DNA of 64,000 bases from GCA-002733465 sp039969155 (GTDB lineage: Bacteria; Pseudomonadota; Gammaproteobacteria; Enterobacterales; Kangiellaceae): assembly GCA_039969155.1 (NCBI GenBank), contig JBDVOJ010000129.1, positions 1 through 64,000 on the forward strand. The letters are read 5' to 3'. A program made the position numbers and the translations under genes. The notes under the pieces were generated by a model. It saw only the letters and a list, made by a program, of their open reading frames with translations. It did not search any database and was not told the DNA's origin. Below, in pieces: positions 52,734 through 62,806 of the stretch; the stretch's first letter is position 1; each line of letters begins with the position of its first letter.

Positions 52734-55700
52734 TCATTTATACTCCGGAAGAATAATTGTAAATTTTGTGCCTACATTGGGTTGACTAGTTACATCAATC
52801 GTTCCATCCATCTCGGACACAATACTCAACGCAACCGACAACCCCAACCCTGTCCCGAGCCCTTTAACTTTAGTTGATACAAATGGTTCAAATATAGTTT
52901 TTAAGAAATCGCTGGACATTCCATGCCCATCGTCTTCTATCGTAATTGACACATAGCTCTGTTGAGCATCTACAAATTTTCTACTAACGATTTTTATTCG
53001 ACCTCTTTCTTCAACCGCATGAACTGAGTTAATCAGTATATTTACCAGCAATTGATTGAATTTAGTACTATTCCCATACACAAATAGGTCTTCTTGGTTT
53101 TCTATCAAGAATTGGATTCTTTTAGGGGCGGATACTTTAACAAAATCTGTCGACTCGAGAATTATCTTACTGATGTCTATCCTTTCCTTTTCCGAGTGGC
53201 GACTAGTTCGGCTTAAATCAAGCATTTGTTGAACAATGTTCTTGGCTCTATTTGCAGCCTTTCTAATTCTTTCTAATCGCTTACCCGTTTTACTACTAGA
53301 TGGATCCTTATCGATTAATTCAATCGAACCAAGTATGGGGGTTAATATGTTGTTAAAATCGTGAGCGACTCCACTGGCCATCGTTCCTATTGTTTTCATT
53401 TTTTGTGATTGTAATAACTGTTCCGAAAGCGATTTACTTTCCTGTTTAAGCCATATTTTTGCCATCTGATCAGCTAACTCTTTAGCAAAGTTAATTTCAT
53501 CTTCTTTCCAATTCTTAATCCGCTTAGTTTGTTCAATACAAACGACCCCCAAAACTCCATTTACAACGTTAATAGGCGCATCTAATAGCGACTTGATATT
53601 ATGAGGACGAGCGTAAAGTTCTGTAAATTCTGAAGTAGCCGGATGTTTTTCTATATCCGAGGCTTCGATCACTCTTTCCGACTTTAAGGCCTCGAAGTAA
53701 TTAGGAAAGTCAGACTGATTGAGTACCATTTTAGATTGATGTTTCTGATCACTACGCAAATACAAACAAACGCATTCAATGGATTTTTTGTTAGAGGAAT
53801 AGAGCCAAATACTAGCTCGCTCAACGTCCAATATTTGAGTAACAATTTGAGTAACATACTTAGCGGCTTGCTCAAATGTAAACTCCTCTAAGGCAATACT
53901 CGTAGCGAGCCTAATGATCGCTCCTTGCTCTAATACTCTTCGTTTAGCAACTATAAATTTTTCTCTAGTCTTCTTTCGAATTTTAGTCACGTCATCCATA
54001 ACGAGCATATACTGCTTGTCTTTCTCGCCATTTTGTATTCTGGATATAGAAAACTTTAGTATGATATTACTACCGTCAGAATAGCGTAAATTTCTTTCAA
54101 ATTCGTATTGGTTTTGATTAATCGTCCGCTGGATATCGTAGTTAGAAATGCGTTTATTAAACGTCGATAGCGTAATTTCCTCCAATGATCTAGATAAAAC
54201 TCTATCCTTTTCAAGCTGGAAGATCTTGGCAAATGCTAAATTGCATTCTAGTACTATGAATTCCCGGTCTTTGTACTCTATGATAGAAACGCCATTACTA
54301 GCCGAGTCTACGGCTAATTTATTGAGTACCAAAGATTTTTCTAGTTTTTGCCGAGAATCGATTTCGTTTTGAAGTTCTTTATTGTGCTTCCTTACTGCCA
54401 CAAATCGTAACTGATAAACGGCGTATAAGAAGGAAGCTACAACGCTTAGCAAAATTAAGCTAAACCATGCAGATTTCCAAAAAGGAGGATGAATAACAAT
54501 AGCTAGAACATCATTACTAGTGACCCAATTCGAGCCTAAGGTACGAGCTCTTACAGAAATTGAATATCTGCCTGGAACAAGGCCGGAAATTAATATTTCG
54601 TTCTTATCTCCTAACGAAATCCATTTGTCAGAAAACCCATCGATCAAATAAGAGTATTCAGTGTTCTTGGATGAGATGAAGTCCAAATTGGCAAATGATA
54701 AAAAGAATCCGTTGTCCCTGTGATTAACTTCGATACTCTTTAACTTATTACCATGTATATTTACTTTCTTTTCAGTCGACAAAAACGAAATACTATTCAA
54801 TATTGGCGCATTTTGGGTGCTGTCTAAATGACGATGAAATTCGGTCAATTCGACCAACTGATTACTTCCGAAATAGATCCTGTTATCGACAGTCTTATGA
54901 TATGCGCCAGCATTAAAATAGTTACTCGAAATCCCATCCTCATAACCGTAACTAACGAACTTCTCAGATTTTAAATCGAATCGATTTAACCCCAATGCCG
55001 TACTCATCCAAACATCGCCAAACTGATCCATAATCAAGCCGTAAACCACATTGCTTAACAAACCATTCCCCTCGAAGAAATGATTAAACTTAATATCCTT
55101 GAGGGATTTAAGATTGCTTAAGCGAGTGATACCTCCTCCATAAGTAGCTACCCATAACTCGCCGTTGAGAACTTCTAATATCGATGTTACACCAATATGG
55201 CTCAAGCTCTGTTTATTTTGGCGGTCATGTCCAAGATTAGAGAAGCTATCATCCAACTCGTTGTACAAATAAAGACCTCCACCATAGCTGCCTATCCAAA
55301 TTCTTCTTTGACTATCTTCATAGATCACTGACACATTGAGATTGGTTATACCGCTGCTTTTATTGAAACTCCTGGGACTCACGGATAAGCCATCACCGTT
55401 TGGATACCGGTATAAACCGCCACCTGAAGTGGCTACCCAAACGCGTCCGCTAGAATCTTGAAATATTGAATTTATTCGTTCAACCGCAAGCTCAGAGTCA
55501 AGATCAAGTCTGGTTAATATATGCTTTTCTAAATCCATTTGAAAAAGGCCTTGGTTATAGCTTCCCAGCCATAACCTATCTTTGTCATCAAACATCAATG
55601 CAGATATAGAATCAACTTCAATCCCCCGAACTTTGTTCAGCTTAGATAAGTCCGGAGCGCTGGCAGAAAGCAAACCTAAACCGTCGGTCCCAACATAAAT

Positions 55701-56837
55701 TTCCCCATTTTGCCGACTCGCAATAGAAAGAATTCGAGGTTTGTTTTTTATCCCTAGCGAATACGAATTAAAACTCTTTTCTTTTACGGGCAATATTGAT
55801 AATCCAAAATGGGTTCCGATCAGCAAATTCTCATTACGATCGACAAAAAGATCCCATATTCGGTTATCTACTAAACTATTGTTTCTACTACTATCATGGG
55901 CAAATTGAGTAATGCGATTGGTATCTAGTTCTATTTTGAATAAGCCTTGATTCCATGTTCCTGCCCATAAAATATTGCCTTTGCTTTCCGCTAGAGCCAT
56001 AACTGAAACTACCGGATTTCCCAGTTGATCTATCAATTCAATTGGATAGAAATTCTCAGACTCCAAGTCGAATCTAGCGAGTCCACCTCCGTCAGTACCC
56101 ACCCATACATTTCCGTTGCTAGATACTAGAATTTCCGTAACATCATTGTTGGGTAAAGAATGGGGGTTTGCTGAATCATGTGTAAAATGTTTAAACTGCG
56201 CAGTATCTGGCATATAAAGGTCTAGGCCTTGACCGTCGGTTCCAAACAAATAATCTCCGAATGGAGTCTCAGCAATCGCTTCTATATAGTCACTTGACAC
56301 TGTGTTTCTATTGGAAGGACTAAATTCAAAATGTTGAAGCTCTTTTAACTTATCCGAAAATAAGGTTACACCTCCTCCCAAAGTCGCGACCAAAAGCTGA
56401 TTTTTTGACGTGCGCAACACTCTCCAAGCTCTTGTAATTCTCTTTGCTGAGGTCGATGATTGAAGATCTGATCGACTAAAGGACTCCTCAACAGGGTCGA
56501 AAATATTAACTCCTCCGCCATCTGTCCCTATCCAGAGGTGACCCTCACTAGACTCAGTAATAGACGAGATATAACTAGCAGTTAGGGTTTGTTGAGAAAA
56601 TGGTGTGGACTTATAAGTTAACAGATTCGCACCGTCGTATCGGTGTAAACCATCGCGAGTACCTATCCAGATATAACCATTTCGGTCCTGATAAATACTC
56701 ATAACCGATTTATCAGAAAGCCCATTTTCGACCGTAATATTTTTAAATGCTACCGACCCACCTTCGACCGCATTAGCAAAACAAGCGGCAAAAAGCATAA
56801 TTTTAATAACGAATAGAATTATAAAATTTACTTTCAT
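52734..56837 (-). CDS. Propeller-type sensor histidine kinase
   Basis: The protein has 1367 residues with a signal peptide. Residues ~30-700 hold about fourteen Reg_prop repeats (for example DRNGYIWIGTRDGLHRYD, SSGRVWVATSGGGLYRY) that fold as periplasmic beta-propellers, then a Y_Y_Y domain (RDNGFFLSFANLDFISSKNTEYSYLIDGFSDKWISLGD region) and one transmembrane helix (~787-808). The cytoplasmic half has PAS (~840-960), GAF (~985-1130), HisKA with phospho-His at ~1158 (GVAHDFNNILTPILGS) and HATPase (DDGHGM, GLGTGLGL). There is no receiver and no DNA-binding domain in this chain, unlike classic hybrid two-component systems of Bacteroidetes. The divergent HTH-receiver and lone receiver genes are likely partners. 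Confidence 0.93.
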   Translation of the reverse strand: MKVNFIILFVIKIMLFAACFANAVEGGSVAFKNITVENGLSDKSVMSIYQDRNGYIWIGTRDGLHRYDGANLLTYKSTPFSQQTLTASYISSITESSEGHLWIGTDGGGVNIFDPVEESFSRSDLQSSTSAKRITRAWRVLRTSKNQLLVATLGGGVTLFSDKLKELQHFEFSPSNRNTVSSDYIEAIAETPFGDYLFGTDGQGLDLYMPDTAQFKHFTHDSANPHSLPNNDVTEILVSSNGNVWVGTDGGGLARFDLESENFYPIELIDQLGNPVVSVMALAESKGNILWAGTWNQGLFKIELDTNRITQFAHDSSRNNSLVDNRIWDLFVDRNENLLIGTHFGLSILPVKEKSFNSYSLGIKNKPRILSIASRQNGEIYVGTDGLGLLSASAPDLSKLNKVRGIEVDSISALMFDDKDRLWLGSYNQGLFQMDLEKHILTRLDLDSELAVERINSIFQDSSGRVWVATSGGGLYRYPNGDGLSVSPRSFNKSSGITNLNVSVIYEDSQRRIWIGSYGGGLYLYNELDDSFSNLGHDRQNKQSLSHIGVTSILEVLNGELWVATYGGGITRLSNLKSLKDIKFNHFFEGNGLLSNVVYGLIMDQFGDVWMSTALGLNRFDLKSEKFVSYGYEDGISSNYFNAGAYHKTVDNRIYFGSNQLVELTEFHRHLDSTQNAPILNSISFLSTEKKVNIHGNKLKSIEVNHRDNGFFLSFANLDFISSKNTEYSYLIDGFSDKWISLGDKNEILISGLVPGRYSISVRARTLGSNWVTSNDVLAIVIHPPFWKSAWFSLILLSVVASFLYAVYQLRFVAVRKHNKELQNEIDSRQKLEKSLVLNKLAVDSASNGVSIIEYKDREFIVLECNLAFAKIFQLEKDRVLSRSLEEITLSTFNKRISNYDIQRTINQNQYEFERNLRYSDGSNIILKFSISRIQNGEKDKQYMLVMDDVTKIRKKTREKFIVAKRRVLEQGAIIRLATSIALEEFTFEQAAKYVTQIVTQILDVERASIWLYSSNKKSIECVCLYLRSDQKHQSKMVLNQSDFPNYFEALKSERVIEASDIEKHPATSEFTELYARPHNIKSLLDAPINVVNGVLGVVCIEQTKRIKNWKEDEINFAKELADQMAKIWLKQESKSLSEQLLQSQKMKTIGTMASGVAHDFNNILTPILGSIELIDKDPSSSKTGKRLERIRKAANRAKNIVQQMLDLSRTSRHSEKERIDISKIILESTDFVKVSAPKRIQFLIENQEDLFVYGNSTKFNQLLVNILINSVHAVEERGRIKIVSRKFVDAQQSYVSITIEDDGHGMSSDFLKTIFEPFVSTKVKGLGTGLGLSVALSIVSEMDGTIDVTSQPNVGTKFTIILPEYK

Positions 56838-56932
56838 ATAACATTTTTCATTTGAACATATCGCTTTGATCGATTATATTGATTTAATCGTTTTTTCAAC
56901 TAATAATAACACTAGCAAAGAAATTCTTTAAA

Positions 56933-57496
56933 ATGAAGGAAAAACTACTAGAAAAAGAATACCTCACCCCTGCGGAAGTCGCCGGACTGTTTAATGTCTC
57001 TCCGATAACTGTAAGAAGCTGGTCAAATAACGGCTGGATCAAGGCATCCAAAACACCGGGCAAGCACCGGAGGTATAAAGTGGAGAATGTGCTCAAATTT
57101 GCGAATGAAAGGCATATTGAATTAGAGCAAACGCCGGAAAAGCAACGGATTCTTATTGTTGACGATGAAGAGGGAGTCCGAGATACACTGGTAGACTTAC
57201 TTGAAGATCTGGATAATGTCGAAAGTTGTGAAGAGTGTGAAGACGGTTTTAGTGCAGGTATAAAAGTTCACTCTTATAAACCTACAACAATTCTACTCGA
57301 CATAGTGCTACCTGGTATAGATGGTGTAAAGGTCTGCCAAATGATTAAAAATGACCCTAGAACTGCTCATATTAGAATTATAGCAATGTCAGGAAACGCT
57401 ACTGATGAAAAGATTAAAGATATTTTAGACTGTGGTGCAGAGTTATTTATACGAAAACCGATAAACTTAGAAACCTTGGCGAAACAGTTTGAATAA
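56933..57496 (+). CDS. MerR-like helix-turn-helix fused to a response-regulator receiver
   Basis: The protein has 187 residues. The N-terminal domain (~8-62) is a MerR/excisionase-type winged helix (YLTPAEVAGLFNVSPITVRSW, then TPGKHRRYKVENVLKFA). Residues ~70-187 are a complete receiver: DDEE near 77, phospho-acceptor Asp123 in LLDIVLPGIDG, Ser/Thr site in AMSGNA, Lys175 in FIRKP. Usual response regulators put the receiver first, so this order is reversed. It starts divergently from the propeller kinase, 95 bases away, and the lone receiver follows 11 bases later. It is probably the DNA-binding output of that kinase. Confidence 0.9.
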   Translation: MKEKLLEKEYLTPAEVAGLFNVSPITVRSWSNNGWIKASKTPGKHRRYKVENVLKFANERHIELEQTPEKQRILIVDDEEGVRDTLVDLLEDLDNVESCEECEDGFSAGIKVHSYKPTTILLDIVLPGIDGVKVCQMIKNDPRTAHIRIIAMSGNATDEKIKDILDCGAELFIRKPINLETLAKQFE

Positions 57497-57507
57497 AAAA
57501 AAGTGAT

Positions 57508-57939
57508 ATGATGAATACAATCGATGCTCAGAAAATTAAACGCGTACTACTAATCGACGATGATATCGATGTATTGAGTACTTACGAAGATATTTTGGAG
57601 GAGAATGGCTTAGATTGTGTGAGTTGTAGTGATGGTATTTCTGGTATTGAACGACTGAAAAAAGAAGCATTTGATTTGGTAATTGTGGATAGTGACATGC
57701 CTGATCTAGATGGTAGCACCGTGAGTCGTATAGTTCGTTTTGGCTTGGGTAAGCGATATATACCAATTGTTTTAATTAGCGGGCTTAGCATTGAATTCGA
57801 TGAACTTGAATGTTTAAAGTTTGGCTTTAATGGCTTTTTAAGAAAACCAGTAACCAACGAATCTCTAATGAGTCTTATCAATAATTCTATTGCTAATTTT
57901 AAGGTTGACGGAATATCTTCTTGGACAGGTTCTTTATAA
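57508..57939 (+). CDS. Stand-alone response-regulator receiver
   Basis: The protein has 143 residues and is a single receiver domain: DDDI (17-20), phospho-acceptor Asp61 in VIVDSDMPDLDG, LISGLS, and Lys in FLRKPV near the end. There is no output domain, so it works by protein-protein contact or as a phosphate sink between the propeller kinase and the HTH-receiver protein. The ATG pair at 57508/57511 leaves the start open by one codon. It lies 11 bases after the HTH-receiver gene, so it is co-transcribed. Confidence 0.9.
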   Translation: MMNTIDAQKIKRVLLIDDDIDVLSTYEDILEENGLDCVSCSDGISGIERLKKEAFDLVIVDSDMPDLDGSTVSRIVRFGLGKRYIPIVLISGLSIEFDELECLKFGFNGFLRKPVTNESLMSLINNSIANFKVDGISSWTGSL

Positions 57940-58118
57940 CGCCCTTTAGCTACAATTGAATATGTTTCCTATATAAATCCTATTCTGTTCCTAAAAACTC
58001 TCTATCATCATACAATGATGTGCTAGGAATCTTTTAGAGTAAGAAACGAACGGAAAAATAGAAAGCAATATGCGATTACAAAGCTCTAGTTTAGTTAAAA
58101 AGCATCATCAATTTTTTG

Positions 58119-58718
58119 TCAACTATTGCGATATTGGTCATTCAAACCGACTCCCTTTTCAATAAGAAAAATACACTTTTCTAACCGAGTCATCCGAGTT
58201 GCTTCACGCTTTGCAGATCCGATATGTTCAGCAAACTCTTTTTGTTTGTAAGGCGTAAAATTGCTGAATTTGACTGACAATTGTTCGCTTTGGTCGAGAG
58301 CAGCTTGCAATTCTCTGGGTATCTCCACTTTGTCGACGGACGGTGACTCAGCAACAATTTTGCCAGCTTTTTGTAGTTCTATCGCTTCTAATATATACGA
58401 CTCGACTAAGTCTTGTTCGAGTTCTTTAACATCAGCAAACCGCCATTGACGCATCGCTTTGGTTTTACCTTCTTGTGCATTGATCAACTTTCCTTGCTCG
58501 TCGTTTAGTAATGCACCGTTGAAAAACCATAATCCTGCGTAGCTTTTGAAGGCTCCGATGCCTACCACATTTTTTCCAGACAAAGTATAAACCGGGGCAC
58601 CCCATTTAATGGTTTCTTGCAAATCAGTTTTTTGTAGAATCCGTCGGAGTATTAGCAGAACAGGCTGCCAATTGGCGTGTTTTAGGATAAATTCATCGAC
58701 GCTAGCAATTTTTTTCAT
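58119..58718 (-). CDS. DUF1801/YdeI (OmdA)-type protein
   Basis: The protein has 199 residues. Residues ~10-105 form the DUF1801 domain (DLQETIKWGAPVYTLSGKNVVGIGAFKSYAGLWFF) and ~125-180 the C-terminal YdeI/OmpD-associated helices (LQAALDQSEQLSVKFSNFTPYKQKEFAEHIGSAKREATR). Proteins of this type are small, soluble and uncharacterised; some are linked to stress. No partner gene lies nearby. The ATG at 58718 starts well. Confidence 0.85.
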   Translation of the reverse strand: MKKIASVDEFILKHANWQPVLLILRRILQKTDLQETIKWGAPVYTLSGKNVVGIGAFKSYAGLWFFNGALLNDEQGKLINAQEGKTKAMRQWRFADVKELEQDLVESYILEAIELQKAGKIVAESPSVDKVEIPRELQAALDQSEQLSVKFSNFTPYKQKEFAEHIGSAKREATRMTRLEKCIFLIEKGVGLNDQYRNS

Positions 58719-58935
58719 GGGTAGTTAAAACCTCGCAAAAAAACCTATGTTACCCGCACTTCAAGCCTCACTTCAAATGATGAATGGCATTTACAGATTA
58801 ATTAAATAATATTTAACTCTGAAACCAATCGACTAATACAGAGCCATCGACAGTAACCTATAGAGAAAAAAGTTCCTAAATGACGATTTACAAATAAGAC
58901 TGGAATTTGCGGGGAGAGAAATAGAGGGTGTAACT

Positions 58936-58958
58936 CAGCGAGGGGCATGCCCTCACTG
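58936..58958 (-). terminator. Hairpin after katG
   Basis: CAGCGAGGG and CCCTCACTG pair over nine positions (one mismatch on the plus strand, a G-U on the minus strand) around a five-base loop, 17 bases after the katG stop. There is no T run. Confidence 0.5.
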
Positions 58959-58974
58959 GTCACGTTGGAATTGC

Positions 58975-61176
58975 TTATAAATCGAATCGATCTGCATTCA
59001 TCACTTTATTCCAAGCTGAAATAAAATCATTCACAAACTTTTCTTTGGCGTCGTTGCTCGCATAGACTTCAGCAATTGCTCGTAGTTGCGAATTAGAACC
59101 AAAAACGAGATCGGCACGTGTCGCTGTCCATTTCACTTGGTTAGACTTTCTATCTCGACCTTCAAACTCAAGCTCCTCATTGCCGGTTGGCTTCCACTCG
59201 GTCTCCATATCTAGCAAATTAATAAAAAAATCATTAGTCAGCGTCTCAACATTCTCCGTTAGCACACCAAGCTTTGAGTCGTTGTAATTCGCCCCTAAAG
59301 TTCGCATTCCCCCAACAAGCACGGTCATTTCTGGAGGAGTTAATTGCAGTAGCTGAGCTTTATCCAACAACAACTCTTCCGTCGATAGCGAGTAAGATTG
59401 CTTTTGGTAGTTTCGGAAACCATCGGCTATGGGCTCGAGTAAATCAAATGACTCGATGTCCGTTTGCTCTTGGCTAGCGTCAACACGGCCAGCTTGAAAA
59501 GGTACTTGTATATCATAACCAGCCGCTTTCGCCGCTTGTTCAACACCAGCATTTCCACCAAGTACAATTAAGTCGGCAAGTGAAACTTCTTTATCCCCTG
59601 CAGTCTGATTAAACTTAGTTTGAATGGATTGATATACCTTAAGTACTTTATCCAGTTGTTTAGGTTGATTGACTTGCCAATTCTTTTGCGGAGCAAGTCG
59701 AATACGAGCGCCATTTGCGCCGCCCCGGAAATCTGAACTTCGATAAGTTGAAGCAGACGACCAAGCGGTATAGACCAACTCGGAAATCGTCAGTTGCGAG
59801 TCTAATATTTGCTCTTTTAGAGATTCGATATCGTTAGAATCAACTAATTGATGCTCCCATGCTGGCAATGGGTCTTGCCAGATTAAATCTTTGGACGGGA
59901 TTTCCGGCCCCAGGTACCGAGACTTAGGTCCCATGTCTCTATGAGTTAACTTAAACCAGGCTCTTTGAAAAGCATCTGCAAATTGCTCAGGGTTTTCATA
60001 AAATCGTTTAGATATTTTTTCATAGGCTGGATCTTTTCGCATCGCCATATCAGCGGTGGTCATCATGGTTTTAACCTTGGTCGAAGCATCGTGCGCTTTG
60101 GGGGCTTTGTGCTCATCTTTGACATCAATTGGTGTCCATTGCCATGCACCAGAAGGGCTCTTTTCTAATTCCCAATCATAGCCGAACAATAATTCGAAAT
60201 AACCGTTATCCCACTGAATTGGGTTAGCTGTCCACGCACCTTCAATACCACTGGTCGTAGTGTCATCGCCTTTACCAGTACCTAGTTTATTTTTCCAACC
60301 AAAACCCATTTCTTCTAATGCAGCAGCTTCTGGTTCTGCCCCCACGAGCCCGGGATCGCCAGCGCCATGGGCTTTACCAAATGTATGCCCCCCCGCAGTT
60401 AATGCGACCGTTTCTTCATCGTTCATTCCCATTCGTGCAAAAGTTTCTCGAATGTCGGCAGCCGACGCTAAGGGATCTGGTTCGCCATTTGGTCCTTCGG
60501 GATTAACGTAAATTAATCCCATCTGAACTGCTGCCAGTGGATTTTCTAGTTCTCGCTTACCGGAGTAGCGGTTATCATCGAGCCATTCTTTTTCTGCGCC
60601 CCAATACACATCTTCTTCTGGCTCCCAAATATCTTCTCGTCCACCAGCAAAACCAAAGGTTTTGAGCCCCATAGATTCGATCGCGACGTTACCTGCGAGA
60701 ATAAATAAATCTGCCCAAGACAATTTCTTACCGTATGCTTGTTTAACTGGCCACAATAGACGACGCGCTTTATCAAGGTTGCCATTGTCAGGCCAACTAT
60801 TTAGCGGAGCAAAACGCTGGTTACCGGTGTTAGCACCACCTCGACCGTCTGCTGTACGATAAGTCCCTGCTGCATGCCATGCCATTCGAATCATAAACGG
60901 ACCGTAGTGACCATAATCTGCAGGCCACCACTCTTTTGAATCGGTTAACACTTTCTCAATTTCAGCTTTCACCTCTACGAGATCGAGGGATTGAAAAGCC
61001 GCCTTATAGTCAAAATCTTCTTCTAGAGGATTTGACTTACGATCATTTTGAGCAAGGATTTTTAAGTTAAGTTGGTTGGGCCACCAATCCAAGTTCTTAG
61101 TGCCTTTTCCACCCATTTTTGTATTGCTACCGTGCATGACTGGACATTTGCCAGTTGAACTGTTCTCTTTATTCAT
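58975..61176 (-). CDS. katG: Catalase-peroxidase KatG
   Basis: The protein has 733 residues and is a bifunctional catalase-peroxidase of the two-domain type. The N-terminal active site is complete: Arg97, Trp100 and His101 on the distal side (MIRMAWHAAGTY), proximal His264 (TAGGHTFGKAHG), and the Trp-Tyr-Met crosslink residues Trp100, Tyr223 and Met249, each six or seven below the M. tuberculosis numbers (107, 229, 255). The C-terminal gene-duplicated domain lacks heme but is present. GGAG lies before the ATG. It detoxifies hydrogen peroxide; it lies 86 bases after dps and next to oxyR, so peroxide induction by OxyR is likely. Confidence 0.98.
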   Translation of the reverse strand: MNKENSSTGKCPVMHGSNTKMGGKGTKNLDWWPNQLNLKILAQNDRKSNPLEEDFDYKAAFQSLDLVEVKAEIEKVLTDSKEWWPADYGHYGPFMIRMAWHAAGTYRTADGRGGANTGNQRFAPLNSWPDNGNLDKARRLLWPVKQAYGKKLSWADLFILAGNVAIESMGLKTFGFAGGREDIWEPEEDVYWGAEKEWLDDNRYSGKRELENPLAAVQMGLIYVNPEGPNGEPDPLASAADIRETFARMGMNDEETVALTAGGHTFGKAHGAGDPGLVGAEPEAAALEEMGFGWKNKLGTGKGDDTTTSGIEGAWTANPIQWDNGYFELLFGYDWELEKSPSGAWQWTPIDVKDEHKAPKAHDASTKVKTMMTTADMAMRKDPAYEKISKRFYENPEQFADAFQRAWFKLTHRDMGPKSRYLGPEIPSKDLIWQDPLPAWEHQLVDSNDIESLKEQILDSQLTISELVYTAWSSASTYRSSDFRGGANGARIRLAPQKNWQVNQPKQLDKVLKVYQSIQTKFNQTAGDKEVSLADLIVLGGNAGVEQAAKAAGYDIQVPFQAGRVDASQEQTDIESFDLLEPIADGFRNYQKQSYSLSTEELLLDKAQLLQLTPPEMTVLVGGMRTLGANYNDSKLGVLTENVETLTNDFFINLLDMETEWKPTGNEELEFEGRDRKSNQVKWTATRADLVFGSNSQLRAIAEVYASNDAKEKFVNDFISAWNKVMNADRFDL

Positions 61177-61262
61177 TGTGATCTCCAGTTATGTGATTAA
61201 AAATTGAAATTTGAGTCGAAATTTAATGGTTTTTTTAACACTCCACTAACCTATTAAGGGCT

Positions 61263-61733
61263 TTAGGCGATAAGTGATCTCAGCATCCAGGCCGTCTTTT
61301 CATGGATACGCATTCGATCAGATATCAGCGCCGCGGAAGACTCATCGTCAGCATTTTGCGCTATTTTTAGAGCCTTTCGACAGGTCCTAACAACCGTTTC
61401 ATGGGAGTGGTTTAGAATTTCCACCATCTGCTTGGCTTCTGGAATTCCTTCTACTTCTTGAATAGAGCTTAATTCCGCAAATAGCTTATAGGTCCCAGGC
61501 GCTGCCACGCCAAGAGTTCTAATTCTTTCGGCAATATCATCAACCGCTATCGCTAACTCGTTATATTGCTCTTCAAACATTAAATGCAGTTCTCTGAATT
61601 GATTTCCAGTTACGTTCCAATGAAAATTGTGAGTCTGCAAATACAGCGTATATGTATCAGCCAATAAGTGTTTAATACTTTGCGCCACGCTTTCTCTGTC
61701 CTGTTGATTAATTCCTATATTGATCACTGACAT
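61263..61733 (-). CDS. dps: DNA-protecting ferritin-like protein Dps
   Basis: The protein has 156 residues and is a Dps-type mini-ferritin that oxidises and stores iron with peroxide. The ferroxidase-site signature HNFHWNVTG and the following MFEEQYNELAIAVDDIAERIR with its Glu and Asp residues are intact, and IHEKTAWMLRSL closes the helical bundle. The short N-terminus lacks the Lys-rich DNA-binding tail of E. coli Dps, so DNA binding is doubtful. It is divergent from oxyR and upstream of katG, on the same strand as katG with an 86-base gap, so the two may share a transcript. Confidence 0.96.
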   Translation of the reverse strand: MSVINIGINQQDRESVAQSIKHLLADTYTLYLQTHNFHWNVTGNQFRELHLMFEEQYNELAIAVDDIAERIRTLGVAAPGTYKLFAELSSIQEVEGIPEAKQMVEILNHSHETVVRTCRKALKIAQNADDESSAALISDRMRIHEKTAWMLRSLIA

Positions 61734-61906
61734 TGGTATCCCCTGCTTATTAGTCTACTTTGTTAAACGATTTGATTAAGGATACGCCTGCATCGAGATT
61801 CTGTATATTTGATTAATTCAATACTTATGTTCTAAAATATTGAACATTAAATCTTGCTGAGATAATTCCCTTAACTTCGGCAGCCTGCACAGGAATAGAT
61901 AATCTA

Positions 61907-62806
61907 ATGATTTCATTCAAACAATTGAGTTATGCCTTAGCCGTTGAAAAGCACCTGCACTTTAAAAAGGCAGCTGAAGCCTGCAATATAAGTCAGTCAG
62001 CACTTAGCACCGCGCTAAGCGAGCTAGAGAGACAACTTGAACTACAAATATTTGAAAGAGATAATAAAAAAGTCTTGGTCACTCCAATCGGAAGAGAAGT
62101 GCTTAAAAGAGCGAGTAAGATTAAACTTGAGGTAGAAGATCTAGAACAATTAGCTTATTCTAATAAAACTCCCCTTAGTTTTCCAATGACTGTCGGCATC
62201 ATTCCCACCATTGCCCCCTACCTGCTCCCCAAAATGTTTCCGTTGTTATTAGATGAGTACCCACATTCAAATATTAGTTTATTAGAGGAACAATCAGCGC
62301 CCTTAGTTGAAATGGTACGCCAAGGCGAAATCGATACTGCAGTTATCGCACTTCCTTACCCGTGTGAGGGATTACTGACATTAGAGTTTTGGCATGAAGA
62401 TTTCTATTGGATCACGTTAAAAGGCAACAAACATTCGCACCAAAAACAAGTTAATGCTAGTACGATTGGCAAAAGTCAATTGATGCTACTAAATGAGGGA
62501 CACTGTCTTAAAGAACACGTACTAGATGTCTGTAAACTCTCTTCACCAATTAAGAGTAAACTTGGGGCCACTAGTTTAAGTACCTTAATTCAAATGGTAC
62601 AAGCAAACTTGGGCACTACTATTATTCCGGAGATGGCCAAAGAGCAACTCATTAATGAAAATGATCATCTAGCTGCTATTCATCTTAATGAAAAGAGTCC
62701 ACATCGACGATTAGCATTCGTGCTGAGACCAAACTACACTCGACTATCTAGCATTGAGATATTAGCAAAACTGTGTAAGGATGCTTTAAAAAACACCATT
62801 CAATAA
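61907..62806 (+). CDS. oxyR: Peroxide-sensing LysR-type regulator OxyR
   Basis: The protein has 299 residues: LysR winged helix (ISQSALSTALSELERQL) and the sensor domain with the two redox cysteines at 200 and 209 in LLNEGHCLKEHVLDVC, the signature that distinguishes OxyR (E. coli 199 and 208). It activates katG, dps and others when oxidised. It is transcribed divergently from dps; I looked for the ATAG/CTAT OxyR site in the 173-base gap and did not find a full match. Confidence 0.96.
   Translation: MISFKQLSYALAVEKHLHFKKAAEACNISQSALSTALSELERQLELQIFERDNKKVLVTPIGREVLKRASKIKLEVEDLEQLAYSNKTPLSFPMTVGIIPTIAPYLLPKMFPLLLDEYPHSNISLLEEQSAPLVEMVRQGEIDTAVIALPYPCEGLLTLEFWHEDFYWITLKGNKHSHQKQVNASTIGKSQLMLLNEGHCLKEHVLDVCKLSSPIKSKLGATSLSTLIQMVQANLGTTIIPEMAKEQLINENDHLAAIHLNEKSPHRRLAFVLRPNYTRLSSIEILAKLCKDALKNTIQ

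Noticed and set aside
60388..60394. C7 tract inside katG as a phase-variation site
   Set aside because: katG is housekeeping here and a tract of seven is common by chance; it serves as a control against over-reading the G8 tracts.
61734..61906. OxyR binding site between dps and oxyR
   Set aside because: Only partial ATAG/CTAT elements at wrong spacing; I could not fit the four-part consensus.
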